Below, in pieces: positions 46,083 through 58,422 of a stretch of 64,000 bases of DNA. Every line of letters starts with the position of its first letter. The stretch's first letter is position 1. The DNA is from Nyssa sinensis (Eukaryota > Streptophyta > Magnoliopsida > Cornales > Nyssaceae), in contig CM018051.1 of assembly GCA_008638375.1 (NCBI GenBank), positions 41,002,677 to 41,066,676 of the forward strand, in the 5' to 3' direction. The notes below the pieces were generated by a model, which saw nothing but the letters and a program-made list of their open reading frames with translations, did not search any database and was not told the DNA's origin. Position numbers and translations under genes: made by a program.

Positions 46083-46514
46083 TGAAGGAAATATATGTAA
46101 AAAAGGGTGTGAACCCGGTTACCTCTTTCAATCGGGTTCGCGGAAGCGGAAGATCTTTAGCTTGTGTTACGGCTTTCTGATGACCATTGGATCCCCACGG
46201 ATGGAACTCTCTCATCAATAGAATGGATACAATACGAGTCTTCTATGTCTTTCCACAATCCAAGTCCAGAGGCGTAGATGGTAACCTCAGAAGAATCTCA
46301 GAGAGAACTTGGGAGCCAGGAGAGTTTCTCGATAACCAAAATCTCTTTCCACACTTATCCCACAATTATATCGTAGGATAAATAGTTGTTTTAGTTCAAA
46401 TCCAAAACCAACTAGATAATGATAAGAGTTTTAATCTTATCATAACTCTCATTCAAACTTTATGGATGCCCCAATGGCTATGGGCTTGGGTCCAACCCGA
46501 CCCAATATCCAACA
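46083..46514 (-). repeat. 3' LTR of copia C
   Basis: 432 bp. In element orientation it starts TGTTGGATATTGGGTCGGG and ends near ATTTCCTTCA. The adjacent polypurine tract is at 46515-46524. Confidence 0.92.
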
Positions 46515-46524
46515 GCTCCCACTC

Positions 46525-47640
46525 ATCCACAAAGGGTGACTGCTAAGTCCTCTACATCACTTTCGACATACAGGAAATGAATCGTGAGACCAGACGAGAA
46601 AGATCGGGGTAGGAGTACTATATCAAGCTACCATCACACCAACATAGTACCTCCCTACAAACAAACAAAAGATCTTGTCTATGCCCCAAACTATTCTGTT
46701 ACACTAGATTCAGCATCCGTTATCCCTCGCAAGAACTAATCTCAGCACGATGCATGGACCATCTAATCTGTATTGTACTCATGATCATATCGATAGACAC
46801 AGAAACCGACACGATCGCCCGGGCAATGAGTCACAACACAATAGTGTATTACAGAACTGTCTTCCCTAACTACTCACGTTAATCCAATCGAACTCAACTG
46901 CTTTCCTAGACATACCCCGTCAGACCGCATCAATTATGATCCTTTAGCAACATGCTAAAGTAGCAACATCAAGCTCTCTTTTCATAACGTAGTCTTAGGT
47001 CACAAAGGGCACAATGGAACTTAAAATGGTTCACAGAGCTCACACAGTGATGAAGCAGGGATACATTCAGTCACTCTCTTTATTAAAGGTCACAATAATA
47101 GCACATACAGTATGTAATGTATGCAACGATAGAGCTCCCACTCCATTGGGCTTGTCAATCTCAATATCATAAAAATAACAATAAACGTTGTACGAATCTT
47201 AGTCTAGTCGCTATCTAGCACCCGTTGCTATCTCAGCGCCCCTCGTCACTATCTTAGCGCCTAACCTGAACACTCCAACCCAATCGCTGTCCAAGCGCCC
47301 GTCTGAAGGTTCACATTTGGCTTACTTCAAGCTACATGAGGTGTGTAGTCAACCTTCATGCTCGATTTTTTTTTTAAAAGGAAATCTCATCTTAACTCAG
47401 TTAAGGCGACATATATGATAAAATGAATTCTCCCACAAGCCAAGAATTTAATGTCTTATCTTGCTCGCTAATCCAACGCTAAGACGATTGCTTGTGTGAG
47501 AGAGCCAATCAAAGCTTATTGACATCTTTTAGAAATGTATGCTTGCACAATATACATCTCAATATGAATAAAACCACAATATAAATCAAACATCATATAT
47601 ATAAGACAATTTCAAAATGGTGTCCAATACATCATATCCT
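46525..47640 (-). other. 3' non-coding part of copia C
   Basis: About 1.1 kb between RNase H and polypurine tract with no ORF of note. It contains short repeated phrases (CGCTATCTAGCACCCGTTGC / TCAGCGCCC, about 47208-47300). Most copia elements have a much shorter spacer here. Confidence 0.6.
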
Positions 47641-47644
47641 AACT

Positions 47645-48207
47645 AAACCCAAACTCCTGACATGTGATGTAAAAACATTTCTAGGGATGGGTTTGGTCAA
47701 TGGGTCTGCAACCATATTGACTGTAGATATATGCCTTAAGACCACCTCCCCTTGCGCAACCATATCTCAAATGTCGTGAAAACGTATATCAATGTGTTTG
47801 GTCCTCTCATGATACCTAGGATCCTTTGCATATGCTAAAGCTGCCATACTATCACAATAAATGACCATAGCATCCTACCCATATGGCGCTATGTCAAGGC
47901 GCTGTAAGAATTTTCTCAACCAAACTGCCTCCTGTACTACTAATGAACAAGCTACATATTCAGACTCCATCGTGGATAATGCTACACAATTCTGTTTCTT
48001 GCTGCACCAAAAAACAGTTCCTTCACCAAGAAGGAATGCATATCCTAAAGTGGACTTGCGCTCATCACGGTCGCCAGCCCAGTCTGCATCGCTGTATCCT
48101 TTCAATCTCAAATCCCCACCTTTTTAACACAGCATAAGATCAGTGGTACCCTGAAGATATCGAAAAATCCTCTTTACCACTTTCCAATGAGCTAATCCAG
48201 GATTACT
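47645..48207 (-). pseudogene. RNase H region of copia C
   Basis: 47875-48111 reads LKGYSDADWAGDRDERKSTLGYAF, then FWCSKKQNCVALSTMESEYVACS and EAVWLRKFLQRLDI, a well-kept copia RNase H. Beyond the stop, 47640-47870 gives ALAYAKDPRYHERTKHIDIRFHDI and ADPLTKPI, the normal C-terminal end. It degrades the RNA strand of the replication intermediate. Only isolated stops interrupt it. Confidence 0.9.
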
Positions 48208-49233
48208 CTAGAATCGACTGACCAATCCAACTGCGAAGCTAATGTTTGGTCGAGTACACAACATATCATACATCAGACTACCAATTGCATTCGCATAAGG
48301 CACTTTAGACATCTGGTTCTTCTCTTCAACTGTCTTAGGGCATTGACCAAGATGTAAGTCGCATCCTTTCTCTATAAGAGTGTCTATGGGCTTGGAGTGA
48401 TTCATATGGAAACACTCAAGAACTCTCTTAATGTAGGTCTCTTGAGATAGGCTAAGTAGCCTCTTTGATCGATCTCTTAGGATCTTCACTCCTAAAATAT
48501 TATGTGCTTCGCCCATGTCCTTCATCTCAAAAGTAGAGGACAACCACTCTTTAGTGGCAATTATCTCCTTTAAGTTATTCCCAGCAAGTAAAATGTCGTC
48601 AACATACAATGTAAGGATAATGAAACTTTCTTTGGACCGTTTTACATATACATAGTGGTCTTCTTCTATCATCTTAAAACCATGAAATATAATGGTTTTA
48701 TGAAACCTCACATACCACTATCTGGAAGATTGTTTGAGACCATAAATAGAACGTTTGAGATGGCAGACTTTGCGCTCTTGTCCTTTGACTTCAAAACCCT
48801 CTGGTTGAGTCATATAGATATCTTCTTCCAGTTCTCCATTGAGAAATGCAGTCTTAACGTCCATTTGGAAAAGTTCCAAATCTATATGCGCGACAATTGC
48901 TAGGATAAGGCGAATAAAGGCAAACCTTACCACTGGGAAGAATGTCTCTTCATAGTCTATACCCTCTTTTTGGGTATAACCTTTCTCCACATGACGCGCT
49001 TTATACCTGTCAATTGATCCATCTGTCTTGCGCTTTATCTTCAAAACCCATTTGTTTCCAATGGCCTTGAGCCCAGCAGGAAGATCAACTACATCCCAAA
49101 CATGATTCTTATCCATAGAACTCATCTCTTCCTCCATAGCAATCATCCATTCATTACAAGCATGTGAAGATAGCATTTCACTGAAAGAAGCAGGCTCATC
49201 TGAATCTAGTGAAATAGCCATAAGTGCATCCAC
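48208..49233 (-). pseudogene. Reverse transcriptase of copia C
   Basis: 49233-48718 reads ACNEWMIAMEEEMSSMDKNH and KAIGNKWVLKIKRKTDGSID, then RYKARHVEKGYTQKEGIDYEE. LELFQMDVKTAFLNGELEED and MTQPEGFEVKGQE follow. The frame stops after GLKQSSR, at the W of the usual QAxRQWY. 48711-48208 continues in the same frame with ILTLYVDDILLAGNN, so YVDD is intact, and ends in VPYANAIGSLMYDMLCTRPNI. One nonsense change separates the two halves. The usual VAKGY is VEKGY and FSPV is FFPV, which are mild changes. Confidence 0.93.
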
Positions 49234-49239
49234 CTCAAT

Positions 49240-49833
49240 CTCAAAACGACGACGAGGGATAATACCACGCTTACTCTTATGAACTTAACTCTCTTGAGAA
49301 TCTAACTCAAAACTCCCACTAGATTGAAGATTACTCCTATCCTCATTGGCGATTTCAGGATGAGAAACCAATTCCCCACCATCGCCAAGAGGAGCCAGGT
49401 TATCTTCAAAATCTACTGCTTCATAGAGTTCAAGGTTCGTTTTGGCTTCACTAATGCTCGAAAAATCATTCTCAATAAAATCCACATCGCGAGACTCAAA
49501 CGTAGTCATTCCTCTATCAGGTTGCTTACCAAGCATCACATAGCTTTTCGAGCTTTCAGAGTAACGAATAAAAATATTCTTATTAGCTCTCGGGCCCAAC
49601 TTCCCATACCGATGAGAAGCGTTGTGAACATAACCTGCCGACCCCCATGGTCGTGAATGCCCCAAATCTGGCTTCCGCCTATGCTAAAGCTCATAAGGGG
49701 TTTTTGGAACTGACTTGGAAAGCACACGATTAAGAATATAGGTAGCAGTCAATAAAGCATCCCCCCAAAAGCTGATCAGGAGGTTAGCTTGCGCCACCAT
49801 TGATCTAACCATATCTAATAATGTACGATTTCG
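49240..49833 (-). pseudogene. Integrase C-terminal part and linker of copia C
   Basis: After the QNGIVE motif the chain reads [29 protein letters not shown] and then [25 protein letters not shown], with one stop where W is usual. Frame 49285-49665 gives PWGSAGYVHNASHRYGKLGPRA and YSESSKSYVMLGKQPDRGMTTFESRDVDFIE, the usual copia integrase end (F-GYS--SK-Y). It links integrase to RT. Confidence 0.85.
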
Positions 49834-50934
49834 TCACTCAACAATACCATTTTGTTGCGGCGTTCCAGAAATCGTCAATTCCCTGCGTATCCCCTTTTCC
49901 TCACATAGTTCCTTGAACTGATCTAATAGATACTCGCATCCACGGTCAGTGCGAAAGACCTTAAGTCTCCGCTCGATTTGATTCTCAACCTCAGCTAGAA
50001 AGCGTCTGAAGCAATCCAATGCTTCATATCGGTGAGAAATCAAATAAACATAACCATATCGTGTAAAGTCATTTATAAAAGTAAGGAAATAAGAGGCGCC
50101 ATTGCATGCCTTCACATTCATTGGTCCGCAAATGTCTGAATGGACTAATTCTAGAAGATAAGTAGCCCTAGTAGCCTTTCCAAAAGGCTTACGGCAACTC
50201 TTTCCAGCCAAACAAGACTCACATGTAGGTAGGCTTACTTTAGCGAAAGACCCCAATAGGCCTTCTCTAGCTAATCTAGCCATCATTTCTTGTCCAATAT
50301 GGCCAAGTCTAGCATGCCATTTAACAGAATCTTCTATATAATCATCACATGCCAAACATACAGATGAAGAATTATAATCTAATACATCCAACTGATAAAG
50401 ATTATTTGAAAGAAAACCATGTCCAAAACAATCACCATCCAAAAACATAACCATTTGTCTACCATCAATGCTGAAAGAAAAACCAAGTTCAACTAGTGCT
50501 AAAATAGAAACTAGATTAAATCGGACACTAGGTGCATAAAGCACATCATGAAGAATCAGTGTACGCCCTGAGCGCAATCTGAGTTGATAAGCACCAACTC
50601 CAAGAACTTCTGCACTCGCACTGTTTCCCATAAAAATTCTTTGGCTGCCTACTGGTATCCGATGGTACTCCACGAAACCTACTCTTTCTTGTGCGACATG
50701 TTTGGTTGCTCCTGTATCTAATATCCACAAAGGAGATGAATAAGCAACTAATACATGCAAACAAACAAGTGAAAAAGAAGAGTACTGGTTAGTGGATACC
50801 TTCTTTGGCTCAATGCAATCATGAGCAAAGTGTCCTAGCTTTTGACAGTTATAGCACTTCACTTTGGCCAAATTTCTTTTGCCGCCACGGTTGCCTCTTT
50901 GGCCCTTGGCTACTTTGCCTACCTTTGGAGCCAA
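49834..50934 (-). pseudogene. Zinc knuckle, protease and integrase core of copia C (366 codons)
   Basis: Long open frame. It starts in basic gag sequence (KVAKGQRGNRGGKRNLAKVK), then CYNCQKLGHFAHDC, a complete zinc knuckle. Protease follows at about residue 70, WILDTGATKHVAQE, with DTG. Then HARLGHIGQEMMARLAREGLL (pre-integrase), CESCLAGK, LELVHSDICGPMNVK, YFLTFINDFTRYGYVYLISHR and FRTDRGCEYLLDQFKELCEEKGIRRE, ending PQQNGIVE before a stop. The D, D and E of the integrase catalytic triad are all present. It is the best kept pol fragment in the window. Confidence 0.93.
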
Positions 50935-51039
50935 GTTATATGTTCCACCCTACTTCTTTTTACCTCATCGTCTCCTTTGATTAGGCCCAGGGGCCTTATC
51001 ATAGCCACCTTGGGCGACAAGGACAGTAGAGCGATTCGC

Positions 51040-51645
51040 CTATTGGCGCTCTACCTCTAACTTCAAATGACGCGATATATCAACAAAATTTTTGATATTC
51101 TCATTATGGGTCAGAATTTGCTTCATTTGGTTCCATGTTTCTAGCAAAGAGCGAAAAACTGCTAAGATCTGTTGCTCATCAGTAAGATCATTTCCAACAG
51201 CTTTAAGATCACGGATCATGGCTGACATCACCCTTAAGTGCTCAACCATAGTGTGCTTGGAATCTATCTTGTATCCTTCAAATTTGAGGGTCAAGGCACG
51301 TAGCCTTGTGGCAGTAGTTCCTCCAAAAGAAATTTTCAGCCTATTCTACATATCATAGGCTGTGGGAGAACTTTCAAACTCCCCAATAAGATCATTATGC
51401 ATGCTGCTTAACATAGTAAAGCGCGCGAATCGATCTTTCTTTATCCAGTCTTGGTAGACTTCCATGTTTCGACAGTGTTGGGCACTATTGCCCTCCTCAG
51501 GTGGGGTCATAACATTAGTCAAGGTCTCTAGAGCCTCTTGCTCATTTAGCAGGTATTGAATTTTCCTATGCCATATGTCATAGTTGGTACCATCAAGCTT
51601 TTCACCCTTTGTTAGGTCAGCAATCACATTCTTAGAGGCCATCTA
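51040..51645 (-). pseudogene. gag: gag of copia C
   Basis: The start ATG at 51642 opens MASKNVIADLTKGEKLDGTN, then YDIWHRKIQYLLNEQEALE and RFARFTMLSSMHNDLIGEFE. 51040-51294 continues with MTLKFEGYKIDSKHTMVEHL and LTDEQQILAVFRSLLETWNQ. A break (stop) at about 51346 separates the two. Gag packs element RNA. This family keeps long colinear similarity to known copia gag. Confidence 0.9.
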
Positions 51646-51659
51646 CATTCAATTTGCGC

Positions 51660-52051
51660 AAGGTGACATTTAGCAAACATTTTTATATTTTATTATTTTG
51701 CTACCAAAAACCCAATTAAAAATATTATTCTATATTTACACTATAAGATAGAAAATTTCGCTAGGCTCATAATCATATCTCATTTATGTAAAATAGAAGT
51801 ATATTTTTAGCTGATTTCGAGCAAAATAAATTTGAATTAAAACTAATTTAATTCATCCACACAATAATAATAATTGCCAATATAAAATGGACTTCAATTG
51901 AGTCTAATTGGCATTCTAGTACAACATGCCAAAGATAATTTCTGGATATATGAGTCTGCTGCGAAAACACATCCCCTTACAAGGTTTCCCAAAAATTAAT
52001 ATATCATTTCTCAAAAAAATAAAATAAAAATGATTACATAGCTTGAATCAA
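51660..52051 (-). other. Copia C leader, gag side
   Basis: AT-rich non-coding leader between gag and the solo LTR insertion point. No ORF of note. Confidence 0.6.
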
Positions 52052-52056
52052 CCTAC

Positions 52057-55000
52057 TGTCACATCCCCCTTACCCACCCTGTGCGGATTAGGGGCATGCA
52101 ACCGGCCAGTTAGGCACCCATCGGTTTTTTTTTTTTTTGAAATCAAAATGCCGACGGTAATCCTAACCACAGGCCATTCATCAGTAACATCCAAGTACAA
52201 TGCATTCAATTAATATAAGTTGCAGCGGAACTAAGGGAATGCATAACACCTTGGCAGAGCCATTAATACATCCATGGTTAACTATTACATCATTGTCCTA
52301 CAAAAGATACGAGTCTTAGGTTTCAGTACATCATATTCAAAAATGGAGTTAGGTACAAAAATGGTTAATTCATGGATTCTTCAAAATAGTGCTTCGGGTC
52401 TCCAACCCGCTAATCCCGGTCGCTGTGTCCCTCACTTGAAAAATGTTAGGGAAGGGGTGAGCTTTAAAAAGCCCAGTGAGTAACACGGGTCCCCTGTCAT
52501 GGGTTTCAAACCATTGTTGTTTATAAAACAGGTGGTTGAATCAGGTATTTCAGAGGATATAGTTAAATCCGTATATTTGAACGACATTTAAAAAGAATAC
52601 AGTCAAAACATCATAGCAATAGAACAGTTCAATAATGAGTGGAGCAGAACAGTATAACAGGATAACAGTACAGTATGCACGAATTAAATAGTGTAATATG
52701 CTCATACAGTGTTCAAGACTGAATTTGGTACCATGGGTCAGTTGTTCTTTTAGTAAAAACAAGGATAATTTCATTTCAATACGGAACAGTGAAATCGGAC
52801 AGGGTAAAATATAGTCATGCATTGAGTAAAAGCATGGAAGACAGTATATCAGTAGGAACAGTACAGTACAGTATAAAAAAATACAATAACTAGACGGTGT
52901 ACTTATACACCAATTCAGGAGTCTAGGTTACTCACCTTGTGCGGTAACGGGACTTAACTGAGAAGCCTTTCTCTTCTTCTTATCCTTCTTTATCCTAGAA
53001 AATTTATGAACATTTCGTAAATCTCACATGAATCTTAACTTGGTTTATTTTAATTCAAAATTCAACCTGAGTTAGACTATTTCGCTGTCTATGTGTTTTA
53101 TGATAATTGAAAATCACCTTTGCACCCACTCTTTCAGGGTTTCAGTGTCTTCTTGTTTCTTTAATTTAGCCTCTGCAATTATTGCCTTGGTAGGCATCTT
53201 GTATATAAACGGTCGAACGGAGACTACCTCGGTTGTTTTGGCTATCCTTATGTTCAGTTCGATAATCTTTTGTTGCCATAATAGTTGTCGCATGAACTCC
53301 TGTTGCTTCTTGTCAGCTAGTCTTTCAGCCTTAGACATAATGGTAAATTTCTTGTTTTTCCCTTCCATGACTGGCTTGAGTTTTTATCCTATAGCATGAT
53401 CCCAAGAAGTCAGGATGTGTACTACCTCTAGGCAGTCCGGTCATGAAATTATTTAAGCTTTCATTGGGTTAGTTCTTAGTTCATTCGGATGTTCTCTAAC
53501 TTGATACAGAGTTAGGGGTATTTTGGTCACTTCACAGTTGTGAAGTTTCGACTCCGATTCGTCATCCAATCACGTGTATAGTCCCCTACGTGTCAGGGTT
53601 TCTATTGTTTTCAGTTTCGTCTCAATCGGACTTTGTTTGGGTTCTAAACAATGTCAGGGGCAATTTGGTAATTTCGTGTGTTGTATTTTTTGGCACTTTA
53701 TCTGCTAATACGGACCTCACCGTTGAGTCCGGAATGTCTGACATAGTCAAAATAGACTATCTTTTAGTTGTATTTGGGTTCGGGTATCATCAGGGGCAGT
53801 ATGGTCATTTACTCCTACGTGTTTGTATTTTTCGGGACTTAATTTCCCAATTTGGACTCCACCATTGAGTCCGGAATGTTTGAAATAGTGGAAATACACT
53901 ATTCATTTGACTTATTTGGACTTCATTTGACCTATTTATGACCTAGGGGTAATTTGGTCATTTTTATTTAATTAATAAATTAATTAAATAATTTAATTTA
54001 TTATTTATTTAATTATCAGGGGTATAAATGAATTAAAACATCAGAAACTGGGCCACAGTGTCATATTCAGAACTGTTGGGGGTTGGTTTGCAATTTTCCA
54101 AAAGGTTTGAACTGAACCAAAGGGTTCGGTCCTTAAGCAATTGAACCGGACCGGTCCAATCCGGTTCTAACTGGTTCAGGGAAGTGTGCTGACGTCAGGC
54201 TGACGTCAGCCCTACAATTTTAATCTTTAAAATAACAGTATCTAAACGACACAGTTTTGGTTATGGTTCATATCCGTTTTTATTCGGGTCGGGGCCCGAC
54301 CCGAAGACTCGATCCAAGACCCGTTACTGTTCATCGTCCCCAACAGTCTAGGGCTACTGTTGCCCTAGAAATTTCAGAAATTTCTCCTTCAATTTCGTGG
54401 AGTTTTATGCATCGATTCTTACTGGTTTTTGTTCTAAAAGGCTTCTGGGAGTAAGACCATTCGTTTGGCATCGGTTTCAAGCATCAAACTCAACGACGGG
54501 GGACTGTTCTAGCCGATTATCGTGGGAGTTACAGTCGGTTCATACGGCCTGGTTTCTCGACCATTTTGCACGGGGTTTGGTCCTCCGTGACCCTCTTAAC
54601 ATGAGCTTCAATTCCCAATCGTTTAATCTCAATTTAGTGGTCAAATGTTGAGAGTTGATTTTTGGGCCGAAAAGGATAATGTCGATTTTGAGGGCTTAAA
54701 CCTAGGTTTCTAGGTCGCGGATGGTGTTTTTCAAGGTCCTAGAGTGTTCTACTTCCTGTATTGACCATTAAAAGCTCGGTTGGTTGAGGTCGGATCAGAC
54801 CTGCAACCTCAAGGTTCAACAATGGCGGTTTGCTTACGGGTTGGTGGTTTGGGGCAGTTCTGATGGTCCAAAGTTTCCAAATCGATCCAGATTTTATGAT
54901 CTAAACATGATACATGCATTAACAATCCTAAAAAGCTATAAAACAGTAGCCAAATTAAAGAGGAAAATTTCAGAAAATTTTGGACAACTGACCTTCGTAC

Positions 55001-55848
55001 AGTGGTCTCCCTCACTGGCTGTGCTCAAACAGAACTTCAACAAGTTGGCTTTGATCCCTCCGTGCACTCCCAGACCTTAGCGCCCTTCTATTGCTTCTTC
55101 AATGGCCAAACTCACACACAAGGTCTCACTTTCTCTCTCTAGATTCTCTCCCTTTCTCTCTAACCCACACTCTCTCTAAAACAGTAAACTAAACCCTCAA
55201 TACAGATCTGGTCTCATGCATATAGGGAGACACACATATCTCATATTTTCTCTTAACCTTCCATCTTCCCACATGCATGATTGTATTGCATGAAATCTGG
55301 TTGGAAGAGAGGTTTAATCATGAACTATAGGCATGATGGCTAGGGCTTAGGGTGATGCATGCTGAGGTGTTGCATGCTTGTCCATTGGCCACTTTGGGGA
55401 GAGGCCAAATCAGATTTATACTTATATACATATCTTTGTACATATATACACAAAAGTGTTCCTAGCCTAGGTGGTAATTTTTTGGTAAACCAAATTTTGC
55501 CTAGTTTGGTCAAGGGATCAAATCCTCTTGGCCACATTTTTGGTCTTTTTCCCATATTTCGGGCTTAGGCCCTGTTTGGCTGCGCATTAATGCAGTTTCA
55601 CTGTTTTCTTCCTAACTTTCATTCTGTAGCTTATTTTTCGACGCGGTTTCTTTCAGTCAACTCCTAGTTAGGTTAGCTTCAGTGTCTGAGGGTTCAGTGA
55701 CAGTAATCAGTTTCTCAGAATTTTTAACATTTGCTAACATGGGTTTGATCAGTGTTAAACAGTTGAATTTGAAACAGTTAAATACCAGATCAGATTTCAA
55801 AAAGAGTTTTTCATTACATAATTTAATAATTAAGTCTGGGGTGTTACA
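52057..55848 (-). mobile_element. Solo LTR copy 2 (3792 bp), TSD CCTAC, inverted relative to copy 1
   Basis: Flanked by CCTAC at 52052-52056 and 55849-55853, nested in the leader of copia C. On the minus strand it starts TGTAACACCCCAGACTT and ends AAGGGGGATGTGACA, the same ends as copy 1. Identity to copy 1 is high over the whole length (the 84-codon ORF differs at about 14 of 255 bases). It carries the same ORF, exon-like block and bZIP palindrome. The palindrome region is GCTGACGTCAGGCTGACGTCAGC at 54189-54210, two overlapping TGACGTCA sites. Confidence 0.9.
53114..53368 (-). CDS. Conserved LTR-internal ORF, 84 codons, copy 2
   Basis: Same length and start as copy 1, with five amino-acid changes (at residues 27, 38, 58, 62 and 63) and about eight silent changes. 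The following exon-like block is identical. The acceptor near the 3' end differs: copy 1 has TTTTTCAGGTGAGG and copy 2 has TTTTTCAAGTGAGG, so its downstream splice would shift. Unknown function, translation not shown. Confidence 0.4.
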   Translation of the reverse strand: MEGKNKKFTIMSKAERLADKKQQEFMRQLLWQQKIIELNIRIAKTTEVVSVRPFIYKMPTKAIIAEAKLKKQEDTETLKEWVQR

Positions 55849-57286
55849 CCTACTACATCAATCTACTAGTAATAATTAAATAAATGGGGATGCTGCGCCA
55901 AAAACTAATATATCTCAAGATTATCTTTGTAAATTCCAAACATCACATAACACGTGTATTAGAATATCAATTCTATTAAGTACATCCAAACACAACATAC
56001 ATAACAATATAATGGGTTTTGTTGGATGACTTTACCACACTTCACCACAATGGGAGTGGGTATTTGGGTCTCAAAATTAATGGGGATTAATATCAAATAA
56101 ATAAAAATGCAATAAGTAATTACCCACATGATAATTAATGCATAAATAATCCAATATGACCCAAAAAATATAATCCACACATAATACAATTGTTCCTAAT
56201 TTTCAGAGCTTTTCCAAGAATTTTTCACATTTAAAATAAATTTTTTGAAATTTTTTTACCAATTTTTGGGATTAAAAACTAATTTTTTTTTAAAGCCCCA
56301 AAAATATCAAAAATAGGTAAAAAATTCTCCAAAAAATAATTTTGACCCCCAACAGTATACTAAATACTGATTGTAATTTTAATCTCAAATATAGCTCCTA
56401 GAAATTTTTTAAAAAATATGTAAATAGATTTTTTTGACACTTTTTTGTAATAAAAATTAATTTAAACTAATTTCCAGAAGCTAAAAAAATTACAAAAAAT
56501 ATATCACGAGTTCACAAATTCAGTGAGTGAAGCTCACTCTCCGGAGGTGTCAAAAAATAGGCCTCGAAAGATGATGCATGCGCTCCCATGCACCCTGTCG
56601 AGAGTGGGGGTCGCATTTCTCTGCAATTCATCTTCTTCAAAAATAAATTTTGGCCATGACTTGCTGTCATACTTTGGGACCTTATATCTCATTCATTTTT
56701 TGACGGAAAATTATGTTCTATATATCGTTGAAAAGCTTTCGCGACAAGGAACAATTCGATGTAAATTTCATGCATAATAATTAAAGTTTTATAGATCGTA
56801 TTAAAACCCAAAAAATCGTATTAAAGTTGTGTTTTCTTAAAAATTCAGAACTTTAAACTTAGATTTTTCACTAACCCAACGGTGGATCGTCATGAAATTT
56901 TAAGGGATACTTATTGGGAATATTTAGAACATATCCACCGTGGCGGATCATTCAAAAGGTATTCAAATAATTACTGTTCAAATAACAGTCTATTAAAACT
57001 CAAAAAATTCATGTGTTTTCTTAAAAAAAACAGAACTTTAAACTCAGATCTCTCATTGATCCAACGGTGGATCGTCATGAAATTTTAAGAACTACGTTCT
57101 GGGGATATTTAGAACATATCCACTGTAGCGGATCGTTCAAAAGGTATTCTAATAATTATCGTTTAAAAACAATCAAGTGGATAAACCTTTTGATTCAAGT
57201 TATGCATGATCTAAATAATACTAATCATATATTCATGCATAATATCATCATATTAGCGAACACAAGTAAAAAGGCTCTGATACCAA
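55849..57286 (-). other. Copia C leader, LTR side, with a 185-bp tandem duplication
   Basis: Non-coding, AT-rich. A block that starts AACGGTGGATCGTCATGAAA at about 56879 is repeated at about 57064, with phrases TTTAGAACATATCCAC and GGATC-TTCAAAAGGTATTC in both. The two short ORFs in it are copies of each other and look like chance. Confidence 0.65.
57274..57285 (-). other. Primer-binding site of copia C
   Basis: The minus strand reads TGGTATCAGAGC, an exact tRNA-Met site, one base from the right LTR. Confidence 0.9.
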
Positions 57287-57718
57287 TGAAGGAAATATAT
57301 GTAAAAACAAGTGTGAACTCAGTTACCTCTTTCAATCTGGTTCGCGGAAGCGGAAGATCTTTAGCTTGTGTTACGGCTTTCTGATGACCACTAGATCCCC
57401 ATGGATGGAACTCTCTCGTCAATAGAATGGCTACAATACGAGTCTTCTATGTCTTTCCACAATCCAAATCCAGAAGCGTAGATGGCAACGTCAGAAGAAT
57501 CTCAGAGAGAACTTGAGAGCCAGGAGAGTTTCTCGATAACCAAAATCTCTTTCCACACTTATCCCACAACTATATCGTAGGATAAATAGTTGTTTTGGTT
57601 CAAATTCAAAACCAACTAGATAATGATAAGAGTTTTAATCTTATCATAACTCTCATTCAAACTTTATGGATGCCCCAATGGCTATGGGCTCGGGTCCAAC
57701 CCGACCCAATATCCAACA
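57287..57718 (-). repeat. 5' LTR of copia C
   Basis: 432 bp, colinear with 46083-46514, about 20 differences by eye. Confidence 0.92.
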
Positions 57719-57723
57719 GAACC

Positions 57724-58422
57724 TAATGGCCAATCCCTTACTTTAAAAGAGAGGAACACTATTCACTGAATTTTGATGGAAAAAAGTTTAAAGTGGAGCC
57801 CCAGTAGCGTTTTACTTTAATAATCACCAAACAAGAATATCATAACAAGCATATATTGCTTTACAAGGACCCAACCTGTCTCATTTGAAAAGCTCTAAAG
57901 AGATAGTGCACTAGGCCGAGAAATTATACACTGTCATACAACACGAGCCTAAATGTGATATGAACAGCTTGAAGCCAATATAGAATTCACATGCCTAACC
58001 ATTAAATCATTCACACTACGAAATTATTTCATATCCACTAGGAACCATCCTTTATCAAATGATCCAAACCCCGAAATCATTGACAAAGTAAGAACAATTC
58101 CATGAAAATTTTTATTCTTTGTCAATGGGACAGCAAAATTCATCACATAAGAGTATAACTCTGGCCTTAGGGCTATAGATTACATGTACACACCACAATG
58201 AATCATCAAACTATGAAAGGTGTTTGTGAGAATGGTAACAAATTATTATTTACACAATAATCCTATATAGTACCCACACTAAATCAAGGAGCCTGTCAAG
58301 AAACAAACAAATCAAAACAATAAGACGCCAACAAAAATAGGTGTGATCAGAAGAATATCTAAAATGCATGAATTGAACATGAATATGAATGGAAGAGAAC
58401 AACTTGTACAAAAGGTAGAAAG
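57724..58422. other. Remainder of the RNase H remnant and 3' flank of the DUF1191 pseudogene
   Basis: The first bases probably continue the LINE RNase H relic that was split by copia C. After that no gene or repeat is recognised. Confidence 0.45.

Larger units (their letters stand above)
46083..57718 (-). mobile_element. Ty1/copia element C, TSD GAACC, with a nested solo LTR
   Basis: 432-bp LTRs (46083-46514 and 57287-57718) are flanked by GAACC at 46078-46082 and 57719-57723. A TGGTATCAGAGC primer site lies beside the right LTR and a GAGTGGGAGC polypurine tract beside the left one, so it reads on the minus strand. Gag, protease, integrase, RT and RNase H follow in Ty1/copia order. The LTRs differ at about 20 sites by eye, about 4-5%, so it is younger than copia A. 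Without the 3.8-kb insert it is about 7.8 kb, with a leader of about 1.8 kb and a 3' non-coding part of about 1.1 kb. Nonsense mutations in integrase and RT kill it. Confidence 0.93.

Noticed and set aside
57719..57815. Start of LINE RNase H domain on the far side of copia C
   Set aside because: Text is suggestive (a TLNFFPSKF-like piece) but too short and shifted to annotate separately.
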